Source: Euphorbia lathyris | Lineage: Eukaryota > Streptophyta > Magnoliopsida > Malpighiales > Euphorbiaceae | Direction of reading: 5' to 3' | Assembly: GCF_963576675.1 (NCBI RefSeq) | Contig: NC_088911.1 | Coordinates: 136,651,929-136,715,928, forward strand | DNA length: 64,000 bases | Shown here: positions 42,580 through 53,175 of the stretch, piece after piece | How the letters are laid out: each line of letters starts with the position of its first letter | How positions within the stretch are numbered: position 1 is the stretch's first letter | Translations under genes and position numbers: made by a program | Notes under the pieces: generated by a model | Seen by the model: the letters and a program-made list of their open reading frames with translations, nothing else | Databases searched by the model: none | Told to the model about the DNA's origin: nothing

Positions 42580-42983
42580 GATTTGAAACTGGTCTAAGAA
42601 GCTTTGATAATATATCAAGGAACCGATCTAACATGAACTCTTGAAAGTTTAGTAGACAGTTAACGTTCTAACAAGAATATATTGAATACAATTGGGTAAG
42701 AATTGGAGTATATTTCAGTAATTAGGAAATATAAACAAAACATAAATCAATCTCCCCTATTTTCTTGGAAATTAGCAACGAAATCTGTTCGAATTAGCGA
42801 CAAATCACCGAAAAAGAACCCCTCGAGTCTACATCGAACACACCAAGTTAAACAACATTTTACAACAAACATCTCTTTTATCACAAATTCAATTAAACAA
42901 CTCCCTAGCTAATCGACGCTAAATAACTTCCGAGTATCCCAAAACTTATCCGTATACATTTCATTAAAGACCTGCAGAATGCC
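42580..42983. other. Downstream flank of the GRAS gene
   Basis: Probably holds the 3' UTR of the minus-strand GRAS gene. Nothing else seen. Confidence 0.45.
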
Positions 42984-44273
42984 CTATTGAAACTTCCAAG
43001 CAGAAACTGAAAAAAATGGAGTTCCTTTCCATCCAATCACAAGACATTTTCCATTCCTAACAAGTAAGCATGACTCAGAAGCGAAATTCTTCTGCAATAA
43101 AGTCGCCTGATCGAAAGACGACATGCTAACTTCGGTTTCGACCATTCCAAAACCATTGAAATATTCTCTCCATTCTTCAATATTCATCTGCCTGCTATAA
43201 ATTCTTTCCTCATCTTTAGCTGCTACAGTACATCTAATTTGATGTCCTACCATTGCCTCCAGCACGCCCCGATTCGGGTCTCCCTGATCAATACAAGCTT
43301 GAATGCAATCATAAAATAAACCATAGGACATTAATGATTCGTGAAAATGATCGATAAAGACTAGCGAATCGCCAAGTTCTTCAGATTCAACGACAGCCAA
43401 CACACATGGACTTAGATTTCTTAGGAATCTTGAAAAAGATTTTAAGAAATCAGGCACGGAAATTGTATGTCTCAGTACATTCAAGGAAAAAACTGCAACT
43501 ACTTCATCATCAGCTATGTTCAGCATTTCTTTTTCGAGATCTTTGATGTCGGGAACCATAGCTACACAGAATAAAAACGGTAGACTTAATGTTTCAGCTA
43601 TACAGGTTAAAAATTTACCCATCTCTTCGATTTTCTGCTTCGTTTGTGGCGTCGCGAATGCTGTTATCTTTAGAAACTCAACTGGTTTTTGGTGACGATT
43701 TGCTAAAGCTTCCATTAACACCCAGTAGTGTATTCCACAACGGATTGCGAGATCGACAAAATGTACTTTTGTCGCTGAAGCTAAACTGTCAAGAACGGCA
43801 TGAATTGCAGCGAATTGCGATATTGGAATACATGGAATTCTTAAGCAACATGAAATGAAAGCAGGATCTTCAGCTTTTGTTAGATGATCAGGATCAGGAT
43901 GATCTTTACTTTCGCAACTTTCTTTCCCCGTTTCTCGAGCAATTTTCTCTTGAAGAGCTTTGGTGAAATAATGAACAACCCTTTGAACCGGATTTCCATT
44001 ACAAGAAGATAAGAAATCAGATAAGTTGAGCAATCTTTTCGCCTCATCGAAGTTCTTTTCGCTCAGTTTGTGAGCAGCAGCTATAAGTACGACACCGAGT
44101 TGCACATCTTTGATCTCCTCATCGGAAAGATTGAACCGAACATAATGAAAGAACTTCTGAACCACGGAGATGTCGATGTACTGTTGAGAAGATAGTTTCT
44201 TGAATGACCCTCTTGATACCTCCAAGATTTCGTTTGTTGATAATCTATTGATTCCAGCCATATCCAAGTGCAT
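42984..44273 (-). CDS. GRAS-family transcriptional regulator
   Basis: 429 residues from ATG 44273, intronless; a GTG just before it is not needed. Motif order is GRAS: first leucine-rich region about 55-110; a VHIID-type motif VHFVDLAIRCGIHYWVLMEA near 168; second leucine-rich region with FLTCIAETLSLPF; a PFYRE-like region near 300 (VFIDHFHESL); and a SAW region ending VIGWKGTPFFSVSAWKF. It resembles the plant GRAS clade annotated as RGL1-like/SCL, but there is no DELLA motif, and the N-terminus is short compared with relatives of 500-600 residues as I recall them. A TTTTTAG acceptor-like site about 35 bases upstream of the ATG hints at a missed 5' exon. GRAS proteins act in the nucleus as co-regulators of hormone and stress responses. 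No stops or frameshifts, so probably functional. Confidence 0.85.
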   Translation of the reverse strand: MHLDMAGINRLSTNEILEVSRGSFKKLSSQQYIDISVVQKFFHYVRFNLSDEEIKDVQLGVVLIAAAHKLSEKNFDEAKRLLNLSDFLSSCNGNPVQRVVHYFTKALQEKIARETGKESCESKDHPDPDHLTKAEDPAFISCCLRIPCIPISQFAAIHAVLDSLASATKVHFVDLAIRCGIHYWVLMEALANRHQKPVEFLKITAFATPQTKQKIEEMGKFLTCIAETLSLPFLFCVAMVPDIKDLEKEMLNIADDEVVAVFSLNVLRHTISVPDFLKSFSRFLRNLSPCVLAVVESEELGDSLVFIDHFHESLMSYGLFYDCIQACIDQGDPNRGVLEAMVGHQIRCTVAAKDEERIYSRQMNIEEWREYFNGFGMVETEVSMSSFDQATLLQKNFASESCLLVRNGKCLVIGWKGTPFFSVSAWKFQ

Positions 44274-44276
44274 CAC

Positions 44277-44879
44277 AAGCTTTTCGACTTAGAGATCCTA
44301 AAAAAGTAGGCGTTTCAATTTAGATGGTTTAATCTATATTTATAATTCTTTCTCTGTGAATGGAGTATGAACACAAGCAGAAAAAATGAATTCAATAAGC
44401 GATGTGGTATTATTTTGTAATTTCGGGCAAATTGTGGAGTTTGTGATGTTTGGGTAAATTTAAAAAATTTACAATTAATTGCAACTAATCAAGTATTAAT
44501 TACAATTTAGTGTTTAATAAATTAATTTAGTACTTTTTTTTTTTTGAATAAAAGTAGGGCAGATGCCTCGAACGTTGTTCAGACATCCCAATCAGGTTGG
44601 CATCTCCGATCTCAGACGAGACAAAAACCCGATTATATAAATAAAAAAAGATTACAAATTAAAGGGAGAGTTATCTAAAACGAAAATGAACTAAATTACA
44701 AAGATCATCAGAAATGAAAGAAGCACAAAAGGTATCAAATAGATATCAAATAGTACTTGCAAGAACAAAATTACTTGAATACATGAAGGCATGCTACTTA
44801 TCACTATATAAATATTCACACGTCAATTGGTTTTAGTTGACCGGTTATATAGACTGAGCACTTATCCCTCGAAATTTGA
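44277..44879. other. Upstream region of the GRAS gene
   Basis: Holds the presumed promoter. A poly-T-led segment at 44529-44640 (cgaacgttgttcagacatcc) looks like a dispersed repeat, not identified. Confidence 0.4.
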
Positions 44880-47151
44880 GTGACTGTGTTTGGTGAAAAC
44901 GGAAATTTGGACTCGTCAAAGACAACGTGACCGGAGATTAAAATTTTATTGTTAGACATGTCGAAACATTTATACCCGCGATGATTTGATGGGTAACCGA
45001 GGAATACGCATGAATGCGAACAGAGACACCCAAAAATACGTAAATAAGAATAGGTTGGATCTTGCTGGTATAAAACTTTAGTGGGAGAGTGATATCCTAA
45101 TATTTTGTGAGGATATATATTTAGCAGATATGTTGCTAGTTCGAGAGCATGGTGCCAAAATTTAAAGGGGACTGATGCAATGATGTTGTTAATAGTGCGA
45201 ATTGTGCGTTCATATTTTCCATTTTAGGGAGAGGTGTAGGGGCATGAGAATCGAAATTGCATGTCGTGAGTGTGACAAAATTGACGAAAGGAATTGTTAT
45301 TGAATTCACTGCCATTGTCACATTGAAAAACTTTAATATCGTGTTCAAATTGAGTGCGAATTAGGGAGCGGAATGCAAGGAAGACAGTGTAAACTTGTGA
45401 TCTATGAGCTAATGGGAATGTCCACAGAAAGTTTGTGTAATTATCAAGAAACAAAACATAGTAACGGTGACCACCTGAACTCAGAACTGGAGAAGTCCAA
45501 ATATCACTATGAATTAAATCAAATGGTATACAGACAAAATTATACGAGGAGTGAAAATGTAATTTTACTTATTTTCCATTTATGCAAGAAGAACAAACAT
45601 AAACATTTGAAACTTTATTACAAGAAATTAAATTTTATTCATCACGGCATTCAAAACATGAGGCCCTAAATGTCATAAGCGACTATGCCAAAGATCGAAA
45701 GATAAAGCATTAAAAACACAAGGAGATGACAGTGATAAATGGGAGCTAGACGCAACTGGGTAAAGGTCTCCGCTACTGTTACATCTCATGATATTGATAC
45801 CCGTCTGTAAATCCTTCATAGAAAAACCCAAAGGATCAAATTCAACAGAAACTTGGTTATCTCTAGTAAATTGACGAACATAAATAAGGTTTTTTATAAG
45901 TTTAGGAGCATGCAAAACATTATTTAATCTCAAAGGTTGGGTTTGAGTTTTTAGCAAGGCAGTGCCAGATCCACAAACAGGTACACAGTGACCATTACCG
46001 ACAATAATATTTTCATTGAGGCTCGAATTAAAATAAGAAATGAGTGTACCTTGCTGGGTTGTCATGTGAGAGGTGGCTCATGTGTCCATGTGCCACTAAT
46101 CCGAGGGTGGTGTGATAGACATGGTGTGCATTGCCTCTGCAATGTCAGTTGGTGCATAGGACGGAGTGATCATGCTGAGTTGAGCCTACTGTGTGTTCGG
46201 GCGAGGACCTAGAATACCGGGTTGTTGCTGCTGGCGGCTCGGGTAAGGATGATTAACCCAGTTGTTCGTTAGGAATGGACACGAAGGTGCTTCCCATGGC
46301 TGTTGCGGGCCCCATGGAAGTGAGTAGCCCCATTGCTGATTATGAGGGCCACGATGGGATGGACCGGAATAACACAGACCTTGGTGGTTGTTGTGTCTGT
46401 CGCGGTAGTGGTGTCTTCCACCGTGCCTGCCTCCGCGGTTGAATGAGCTAGGGCGGTGTATCGCAGGATGCGCAGGGGGTAATTGCTCTGGTGTAGCATC
46501 GGTGGTGGCGGCAGTGAGGGCGACAGAGTCCGACGGTGTCGTGGTCTTACGGGCACATGCAGTTTCCTCAAGAGTGAGCATGAAACATGCTTTCTAAAAT
46601 GAGGGGAGAGGATCTCTGTGTCTGATCTGGGTACCAACGGTATCATAGGCATCAGTCAATCCAGAAATGAGTTGCAAACCATTTGGTCATTAGTGACAGC
46701 GCAGTCCACATTTGACAGTGATCAGACAGAGACTTGAGGTGTTGGTAATAGGAGGAAATATCAGAGAAGCTATCAAGCTTGATTTTGGAAAATTCATGTT
46801 GAAGGAAGAGAGCCCGAGAATGCTTATTATCAGAAAATATGTCTTGTAAATGGGTCGAGGCTCTAGTTGTTGTGGAGTCAGCTTCAATGATTGTGTGTAA
46901 CAGATCGAGGGAGATAGTGTTGTAGATCTATTGCAGGACCACAACGTCAATACGGGACCGGAGATCGGGGTTTGATTGTTGTACGGCGATAATGGTGGGG
47001 GGAGGTATGATGTGATCAAGATCTTGGAAAGCTTTGGCATGGAGTTTGAATAGGACGGCCCATATGGGATAGTGCCCTTTTTCGATGTCTAGGGTTATCT
47101 TGATGAATGTGGAAATGTTGGATACATTGAGGGAGGGATGGCTGGTTATGG
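44880..47151 (-). mobile_element. Decayed Copia fragment (Tork-like): gag, protease, integrase
   Basis: Read on the minus strand from 47151: gag of the UBN2 type (SNISTFIKITLDIEKGHYPI, DIFSDNKHSRALFLQHEFSK) with a stop near 46926; a His/Gly/Pro-rich linker (46581-46186); protease and GAG-pre-integrase (45.7-46.07 kb, LYPVASSSHLSLSSP); and integrase (VFQCDNGSEFNNNSF at about 45310). It then ends near 44880 before RT. Several frameshifts. The gag is cut at 47151 by the next Copia element. Confidence 0.75.
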
Positions 47152-48979
47152 TGTTGGGGTTTAGTGTCCTATAAACAATTTTTCTTTATATCATTTGTTT
47201 TAATGAGATATATGTTTTATAACTATATAAAGGCAATCCATTTTAAGCACTAAATAAAGTCTAATAAAAGGGATTCCGTAAGTTTGTTTAAAGTGATTAT
47301 AAAGTGTTCATACAAGCATGAAGTGAGACAAAACTTTATAATAAACTAATAAACTTGAAACCACCCCAAGTCAAGTGATATGTTTAGGATTGATATATCA
47401 CTGTTGAGACTTGCATGTAACAATGTCTTCTGTCCGACAGAAAGCTGATCTCACAAGCTTCATATATACAGATATCTGGACAGTTACATGGATCCGATGA
47501 AAAGTAGTTCATTAGGATTGGGGATCCGATTTGAGATAACAGGATGGGTAGATTCATCATTGTCACCTGTTCATCTCATTGGTATTAATAGGTATAACTA
47601 ATCCTCAGACTCAAAGGAATATTAATTTGTATTCTGGATTACGGAATGTGACGCTTTGACTCTGGTGTAACACGATCCTTAACAAAGATGACTCTGGGGT
47701 GTGAACAGTAGACGTTGGGTATCACATGAAGTGATTGCGGGATCGTTATATATTGGATTGAGCATTTATCACTCCCGATAAATGGGAGATACATCCAAGG
47801 ATCGCTTGTGGAAGACTCGACTCTAAATCCTTGCAAGGTGATAGCTTAAGACTTGAAATACAAATTTCACTTAACCTATCTATTTGAGTTGACTCGGCCT
47901 GTACAAGTAAAACGAACGTCTCGCTATATGTGACTTGACATCATCCATAGTCATAAGATGCAGTTCAAGGATGTAGTTGATAAAGGATCGAATTATACTG
48001 TAACTAATACGGAAAGGCTAACGACAGAATCAACCTGTCTTCTTATGGCTCTGGGGGAATGATTACGGACTTGCTAATCACATACTTTGTACATCATTCC
48101 GTTATGAAAAGATTAAATATAATTCTTTGAAAATTAATTTAATAGTTGCATACGGCCAGAAATAATAGGAACCTAATGGATCACACATAAGACTTGGAAC
48201 CCAAAAGAGAGATGGATGATAATTAATTAATGGAAGCCCAATTGAGCCCAGTAAGGCCCATGGACTATAGGGGGGTCGAAATTTATGTATGTAAATACAT
48301 ACATGATTAATTTGATTTTATCTATTCTAATTAGATTAGGATTATGAATTAAATTAATTAAAGGATAAATAAGTTAGGAGTTTTAATTAGATTAAATTAC
48401 TCCTATTATTATCCAATAAGGTTCTTGTTATTATCCTTGATATATTAGATATATAATGAGATAATAATTAGGAATTCTATTCCGAATTGAATTCCTATTC
48501 AGTAACCTAATTCTATCTAACTAGGGATTAGATACAAGAGATTATAAATAACCCCCTATAGAGGATTTTCGAAATCCACAGGCCAATCCCCTATTTGAGA
48601 TTTTCAAAATCCATCCTAGTGTAAGAGAGAGAAAATTCGACACCCCTAGTTCGAGGACGAGATTTCTCTACGGCTTCCTTTGATCAATTGATTTCATCTA
48701 TTTCTTTTATCCTTGATCTTGTGTTGATTAGTTAGAGGCAATCTACTTTGGTTGCAATTCAACGGTTGATTCTAAATTAATCTTCCCGTGTTTTATTTCG
48801 TGTTTGGGAACTCGGAGAAGAGTTGTGGGCACTTCATTAACAACGGTAGATTGATCATCAAAAGGTAATTCTTCTTATCCTTCTTTATATGAAATAACGA
48901 TTAACGGATCCTAGGGTTAAATGGAAATAGGTTAAAAATTTTATATTTCCGCTGCTATACCTTAGCCTAATTTCCAACA
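47152..48979 (+). repeat. 5' LTR of a second Copia element
   Basis: 1828 bp, TGTTGGGGTTTAG ... CCAACA, followed at once by a tRNA-Met-type primer site. It breaks the gag frame of the fragment on its left (5 bp tatgg at the border). The partner LTR would lie right of the window, so it cannot be checked here. Confidence 0.78.
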
Positions 48980-48980
48980 A

Positions 48981-48993
48981 TGGTATTAGAGCC
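48981..48993 (+). other. Primer binding site of the second Copia element
   Basis: TGGTATTAGAGCC, one change from the canonical tRNA-Met complement, one base after the LTR. Confidence 0.8.
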
Positions 48994-49489
48994 ATCATTA
49001 AATCCGTTATTTCATATATGAAAATTTAGAAGTTTTCAATAGGATTGAATAAATATTTATAGTTAGGATTAATTAACAAATTGTTTTGATTAATTAATTC
49101 TAAGGATAAATAAGTTTTAATTAATTGTTAATTAAAATTGATTATGCGTATGTTTCTAATTATTTTGGTTGATAATCATTATAATAAAAATCTATTAGTT
49201 TTATAGTTAGATTGATAAAATCAGTTTTATTAATCCTAAAGATAAAACAGGAAATCTATAGTAGGTTTTCCTATTTTCTGAAAATCGTTTTAAAACCGTT
49301 TTAGAACTGATATATATATATATATAAAAATATACGACAGCAGCCCGAGTCGCGCCTCGCGGCAGCAGCCGCGTGCGGCGCCCGGCCGCCGCTGTCGCAA
49401 GGCAGTGGCGTTCCAGCCACCCTAGGGCTGCTGCCAATCGGCAGCATCCCACTCTCGGGCCCGGCCCGAGACCCACTTGATTTTAAATT
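48994..49489 (+). other. Untranslated leader of the second Copia element
   Basis: AT-rich, then a GC-rich island (49337-49478) made of gcagcagcc-type repeats and an inverted gggcccggcccg. Interrupted at 49489/49490 by the Gypsy LTR. Gag would lie outside the window. Confidence 0.6.
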
Positions 49490-50011
49490 TGATGACTAGT
49501 GGAGAATTCACGATTAGCGATCGTCCCTGTGGGGGCGTCATTGGGTTCGACGGGGGGAAGCTCTGATGCCAAAGTCAGTAAGAGTGCTAGATGGATAAAC
49601 TGAATTGACAAAGTGAAGCTTCTAGGGTTTAGTGAATGTGTACCTTGATAGCTTGGTAGACGAGCTATATATAGTCATTTAGGATGTAACCTCTGGCAAC
49701 TAAAGAGTCTCCATTAATGCCTCATTAATGGCGGTTACATGTTTCCTTTAAGCATGGCCGTTAGCTCATCAACAGCTCTTTAATGGTCTTTATTCACGGG
49801 ATCAGCGCAGCTGTCTCTATGGCGGATCGCTTGACCGTGGCTATCCGCCTCATAGGTTCGCCTGCGGATCTCTAGAAAAGAGGGGTAGGTGATCCGCCCG
49901 TCGGATCTTTTCGTTCAACCTACGGTGATACTTCTGTATCAGATGACTAACACGTGGCGCTCTAGGTGAATATCCTTTTTGGTCCTTTGGGATAATATCA
50001 CGATGTTATCA
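49490..50011 (-). repeat. 3' LTR of the Tat element
   Basis: 522 bp; on the minus strand TGATAACATCG ... GACTAGTCATCA, preceded by a short purine-rich stretch (acggggcttc). Boundaries are inferred from TG/CA ends and typical Tat LTR motifs (ggcatcagagcttcccccc) because the partner LTR is not in the window. Confidence 0.65.
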
Positions 50012-50189
50012 GAAGCCCCGTAAAAGTTCTCTTAAAGTCCTTTAGGGCTTTTGGTATTCTTCCGCGTCGTCATGCCAACCTTCATTAAATGTCGCTCTGT
50101 TCGATGCCAATCGAATGGCGACACGTGTCATGTACACGCCGCTCAAGAAACAAGAAAAACCTTTACTCTTTCCTTTTTCCTCTTTCTTC

Positions 50190-52533
50190 CTCATTTGCAA
50201 TGCTTCTTCGTTCGTTTTTTCTTGTTCAGGAGATTTCCGACGTTCTTCAGAGTTTTCTCAAGCTTTTATTTTTCATGTAAGTTCATCTTTCTCCTTCTAT
50301 TTCTGTTTGAATGTTTAGGAGTTCCTCTTCGTCCTCTGAATCAACCTTCGAGCTTTTTAATCTGACCACCTCTTCTGAACTAGAAATTAGTTGGACTTCT
50401 TCCTCATCGAAAAATTCCCAGTTTTCCGAGGGCATCGTTAGTCCTAGTATAGCTAAGTTGCAAAACTCGGCACAAAGTAGGAGTCAAACTCGGTTGAGTA
50501 GAAAAAACCTTTCCGTTCCGGTCACTAGTTATATTCCGGCAGTAGGTTCTAGGCGATTTTCTGGGACGATGGCCTCTTCTTCCAGGCCGTCTCGAAAAAA
50601 GGCTCCTCGAGCAGAATCTACTTCCTCTCATATGAGCACCGCGGATCTAACTGATCTGGCGAGTCGTTTCCCCTGGATAAATGAGTATGAGACCCAAATT
50701 CCAGCTGTTCATCAACGACCCGCTTGTCCGCCCGTCGGATTCCTGTCTGTATATTACAGCCATATTGAAAGAGGGTTTCGCCTTCCTCTTCCCAAGATGA
50801 TGGCGGACATCCTTGCCTGGTTTGATATTACAGCCAGTCAACTGCATCCGAACGGCTGGCTAGATTTAGCATTAGATTGCTATTTAGCTTCAAACCTTGG
50901 GGTAGTATGTACTCCTCGCGTTTTCCGTGCGTTTCATAAACCATCATAGCGAAAATCTGAATCTTTCCTCACTTTTGCTAAATTTGGAGGCTATTCACCG
51001 TTTAGCGGTAAGATGTCCAACGTCCATTGCTGGGATGAGAAATTCTTTTACGTGAAGGTGAAGGAGGGTGAGTCCCTTGGCTTTCCCTCGTATTGGATTT
51101 CAGACCTTTACATATGGCGGGCGATATGCGTATTTTAACGAGGAGTGATGAGGAGGTGGCGGACCTGATGAAGAGCATAAAGGCGGACTCTTGGACATAC
51201 GCCGACGCCTTAGACTTCATGATGAACGATATTCCTCTGATCCGCCAAGAGGAGGATAAGTTCATTTATTCAAAGTTTGCTACGTTTAATCAAGGTAGCT
51301 TTATTTCTTCATCTTCCTTGATTGTCTTATCGTTCTCTTTGCCAGGGGTTTATCTAAGGCCAATCATGCTCTTGCAGAAAGGCGAAGGAAAATGAAGGAG
51401 GATGAGCTCCGGAGAAAGGAGCAGATTGCGGATCTTCAGAAGGGAGCTGGAAAACGTCCGTCAGATGTGGTGGCCGATCCGCCTTTGAAGAAGCGGAAGC
51501 CCGCAGCTCCTGGCGGCCAAAAGCTTATGGCTGATGCGCTCAGGTCCGTCGTACCTCGAGTGGAAAAGGAGGGAGTAAGTGTTTTCACCTTTTCTTTAAC
51601 TTGTATTTTGAATCCAAATCTTATACTGCTTACTTTGGCATAGGTGGCGAAGCCGGATCTGGGCGGTTATTGGGCCGCCAAATATGGCACCAGGGGGTCC
51701 CTGGGAGATGAGTCCATCATAAATGACTTGGATGAAGCCCTAGGTCAACTGGGTGAAGTGCAAAAGAATCAGAACCTGATCCCTGGATCCATGCACGTCC
51801 AAAGGGGAAAAATAGATCTCTTAATGGTGAGTTCCTTCTGCTTTTATTGAATTGGAGATCCTGCTCGGTAAAAACGTGTTATTGTTGATTCATTTTTGAA
51901 TGAACAGTTTTGCCTTGACAAATGTATACACGACTGCGTGCTATGGAAGATGAGCTTCTCCAAGGCGTGGCGGATAAGGCCACGATAGAGAAGCAGGAGA
52001 AGAAAATTGCTGAGGCTAAGGCGAGTGCGGCTGCCCTGGTTGCTTCTAAAGACGCTGAGATCCAGAAGCTGAAGGAGAAGATTGAAATGAATGCCAAGGT
52101 GCATGAGGATGCGCTATTGGCGGTGGAATACATGGCAGGAGAACATGCGTTCTTTTATGGCGAATGGATTATGGCCTATGTTTAATTGGCGTATCCTGAA
52201 CTCGATTTCACTAATTTGGAGTTCGCCGTTCCTGATCCAGCGGATGTAGTCAAATACCAACGAAATCCTCATACCAAGGATTACATTCATGATCAGGTTC
52301 GGAAGTGGATGAAAGGGCCTGTTGAAGAGAGCAAACCACTCATCGATATCCAGCCAGTGAACCTTGAAGAAACGCTTCCTAAAGCGGGTGAAGAACTTAT
52401 CGTAGAAGGGACCTCTGCACTGGAAAAGGAGCCTCCTTTGATTGGCAGATCCGAAGCTGTTGTGAAGGAATTCCTTCAACAAGATGCAGTAGGCAATCTA
52501 GATACAGGGGAGGATGTGCCCCCCAATGTGTAG
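50190..52533 (+). pseudogene. Spliced antisense gene of the Tat element (PF04195-like 'putative gypsy type transposon' protein)
   Basis: Plus strand, opposite to pol. Likely exons: about 50190-50276, 50319-51294, 51346-51574, 51644-51826 and 51908-52533, with GT...AG at each junction. The start codon would be formed by splicing (AT at 50275-50276 plus G at 50319). The product is Ser-rich at first, then has a globular domain (about 50640-51290; PPVGFLSVYYSHIERGF, LPKMMADILAWF) that I recognise as the gypsy-type transposon domain. Then come a basic segment (LKKRKPAAPGG) and a Lys/Glu coiled coil (KQEKKIAEAKASAAALVAS). Breaks: TAG at 50947-50949, a frameshift near 51100 and TAA at 52183-52185. 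Comparable antisense ORFs are known in Tat elements such as maize Grande; their function is unknown. Confidence 0.7.
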
Positions 52534-53175
52534 TTTTATTTTGTAAAACTAAATACAATTGTTGAATGCATGCTATAAATATTTATTCGGTTTGTCATTT
52601 TGTGCAAGTAGACGTTATAAAGTCTGGAGAATTTAATTTGAAGTAAGTGCCCAACCATACCTCATAACATGGACCTTTGTGAAGGTTCTTTGAAGCTTTT
52701 ATTCCTTTGGAGGAAGTTAAGCTACTTTTAGGCGATCAATTTGCTTCCTATCTTTGAGGTGAATTGATCCGCCTTTAAGACTTTGAACCCTTTCTGGAAG
52801 GGGTATAAGAGAGTGTAAAGACCTTGCGTCCAAGGTGTGTTTTAACTCTATCTCGAATGGTGATCACTTTGAGAGTGATCCGCCCATGAGATTGTTCTCC
52901 TATCTTTGAGGAGAGAAAGAAGTAAAGTGACTATGTGGTAGCAGCACTTTATGGGGGGTGCCCCCCATCTTTTTTAGACGGGAATATTCATATTGCTGCA
53001 AAAGAATACTTAAAAAAGAGCATAAACAATAAAACAACCGATTTGTATTTGATAGGAGATGCATTATTACATCGAGCTGGTCTTATAAGTGAGCCTCATT
53101 AAAACCTTTAATAAGAAAACCACATGGGAAAAAACTCATCAAAGGAAAAAGAGTACTCAAGACCTTGTTTACATT
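52534..53175. other. Region between the antisense gene and the end of pol
   Basis: Non-coding. Contains repeated phrases with gatccgcc and ctatctttgagg, perhaps the 3' UTR shared by the two converging transcripts. Confidence 0.45.
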
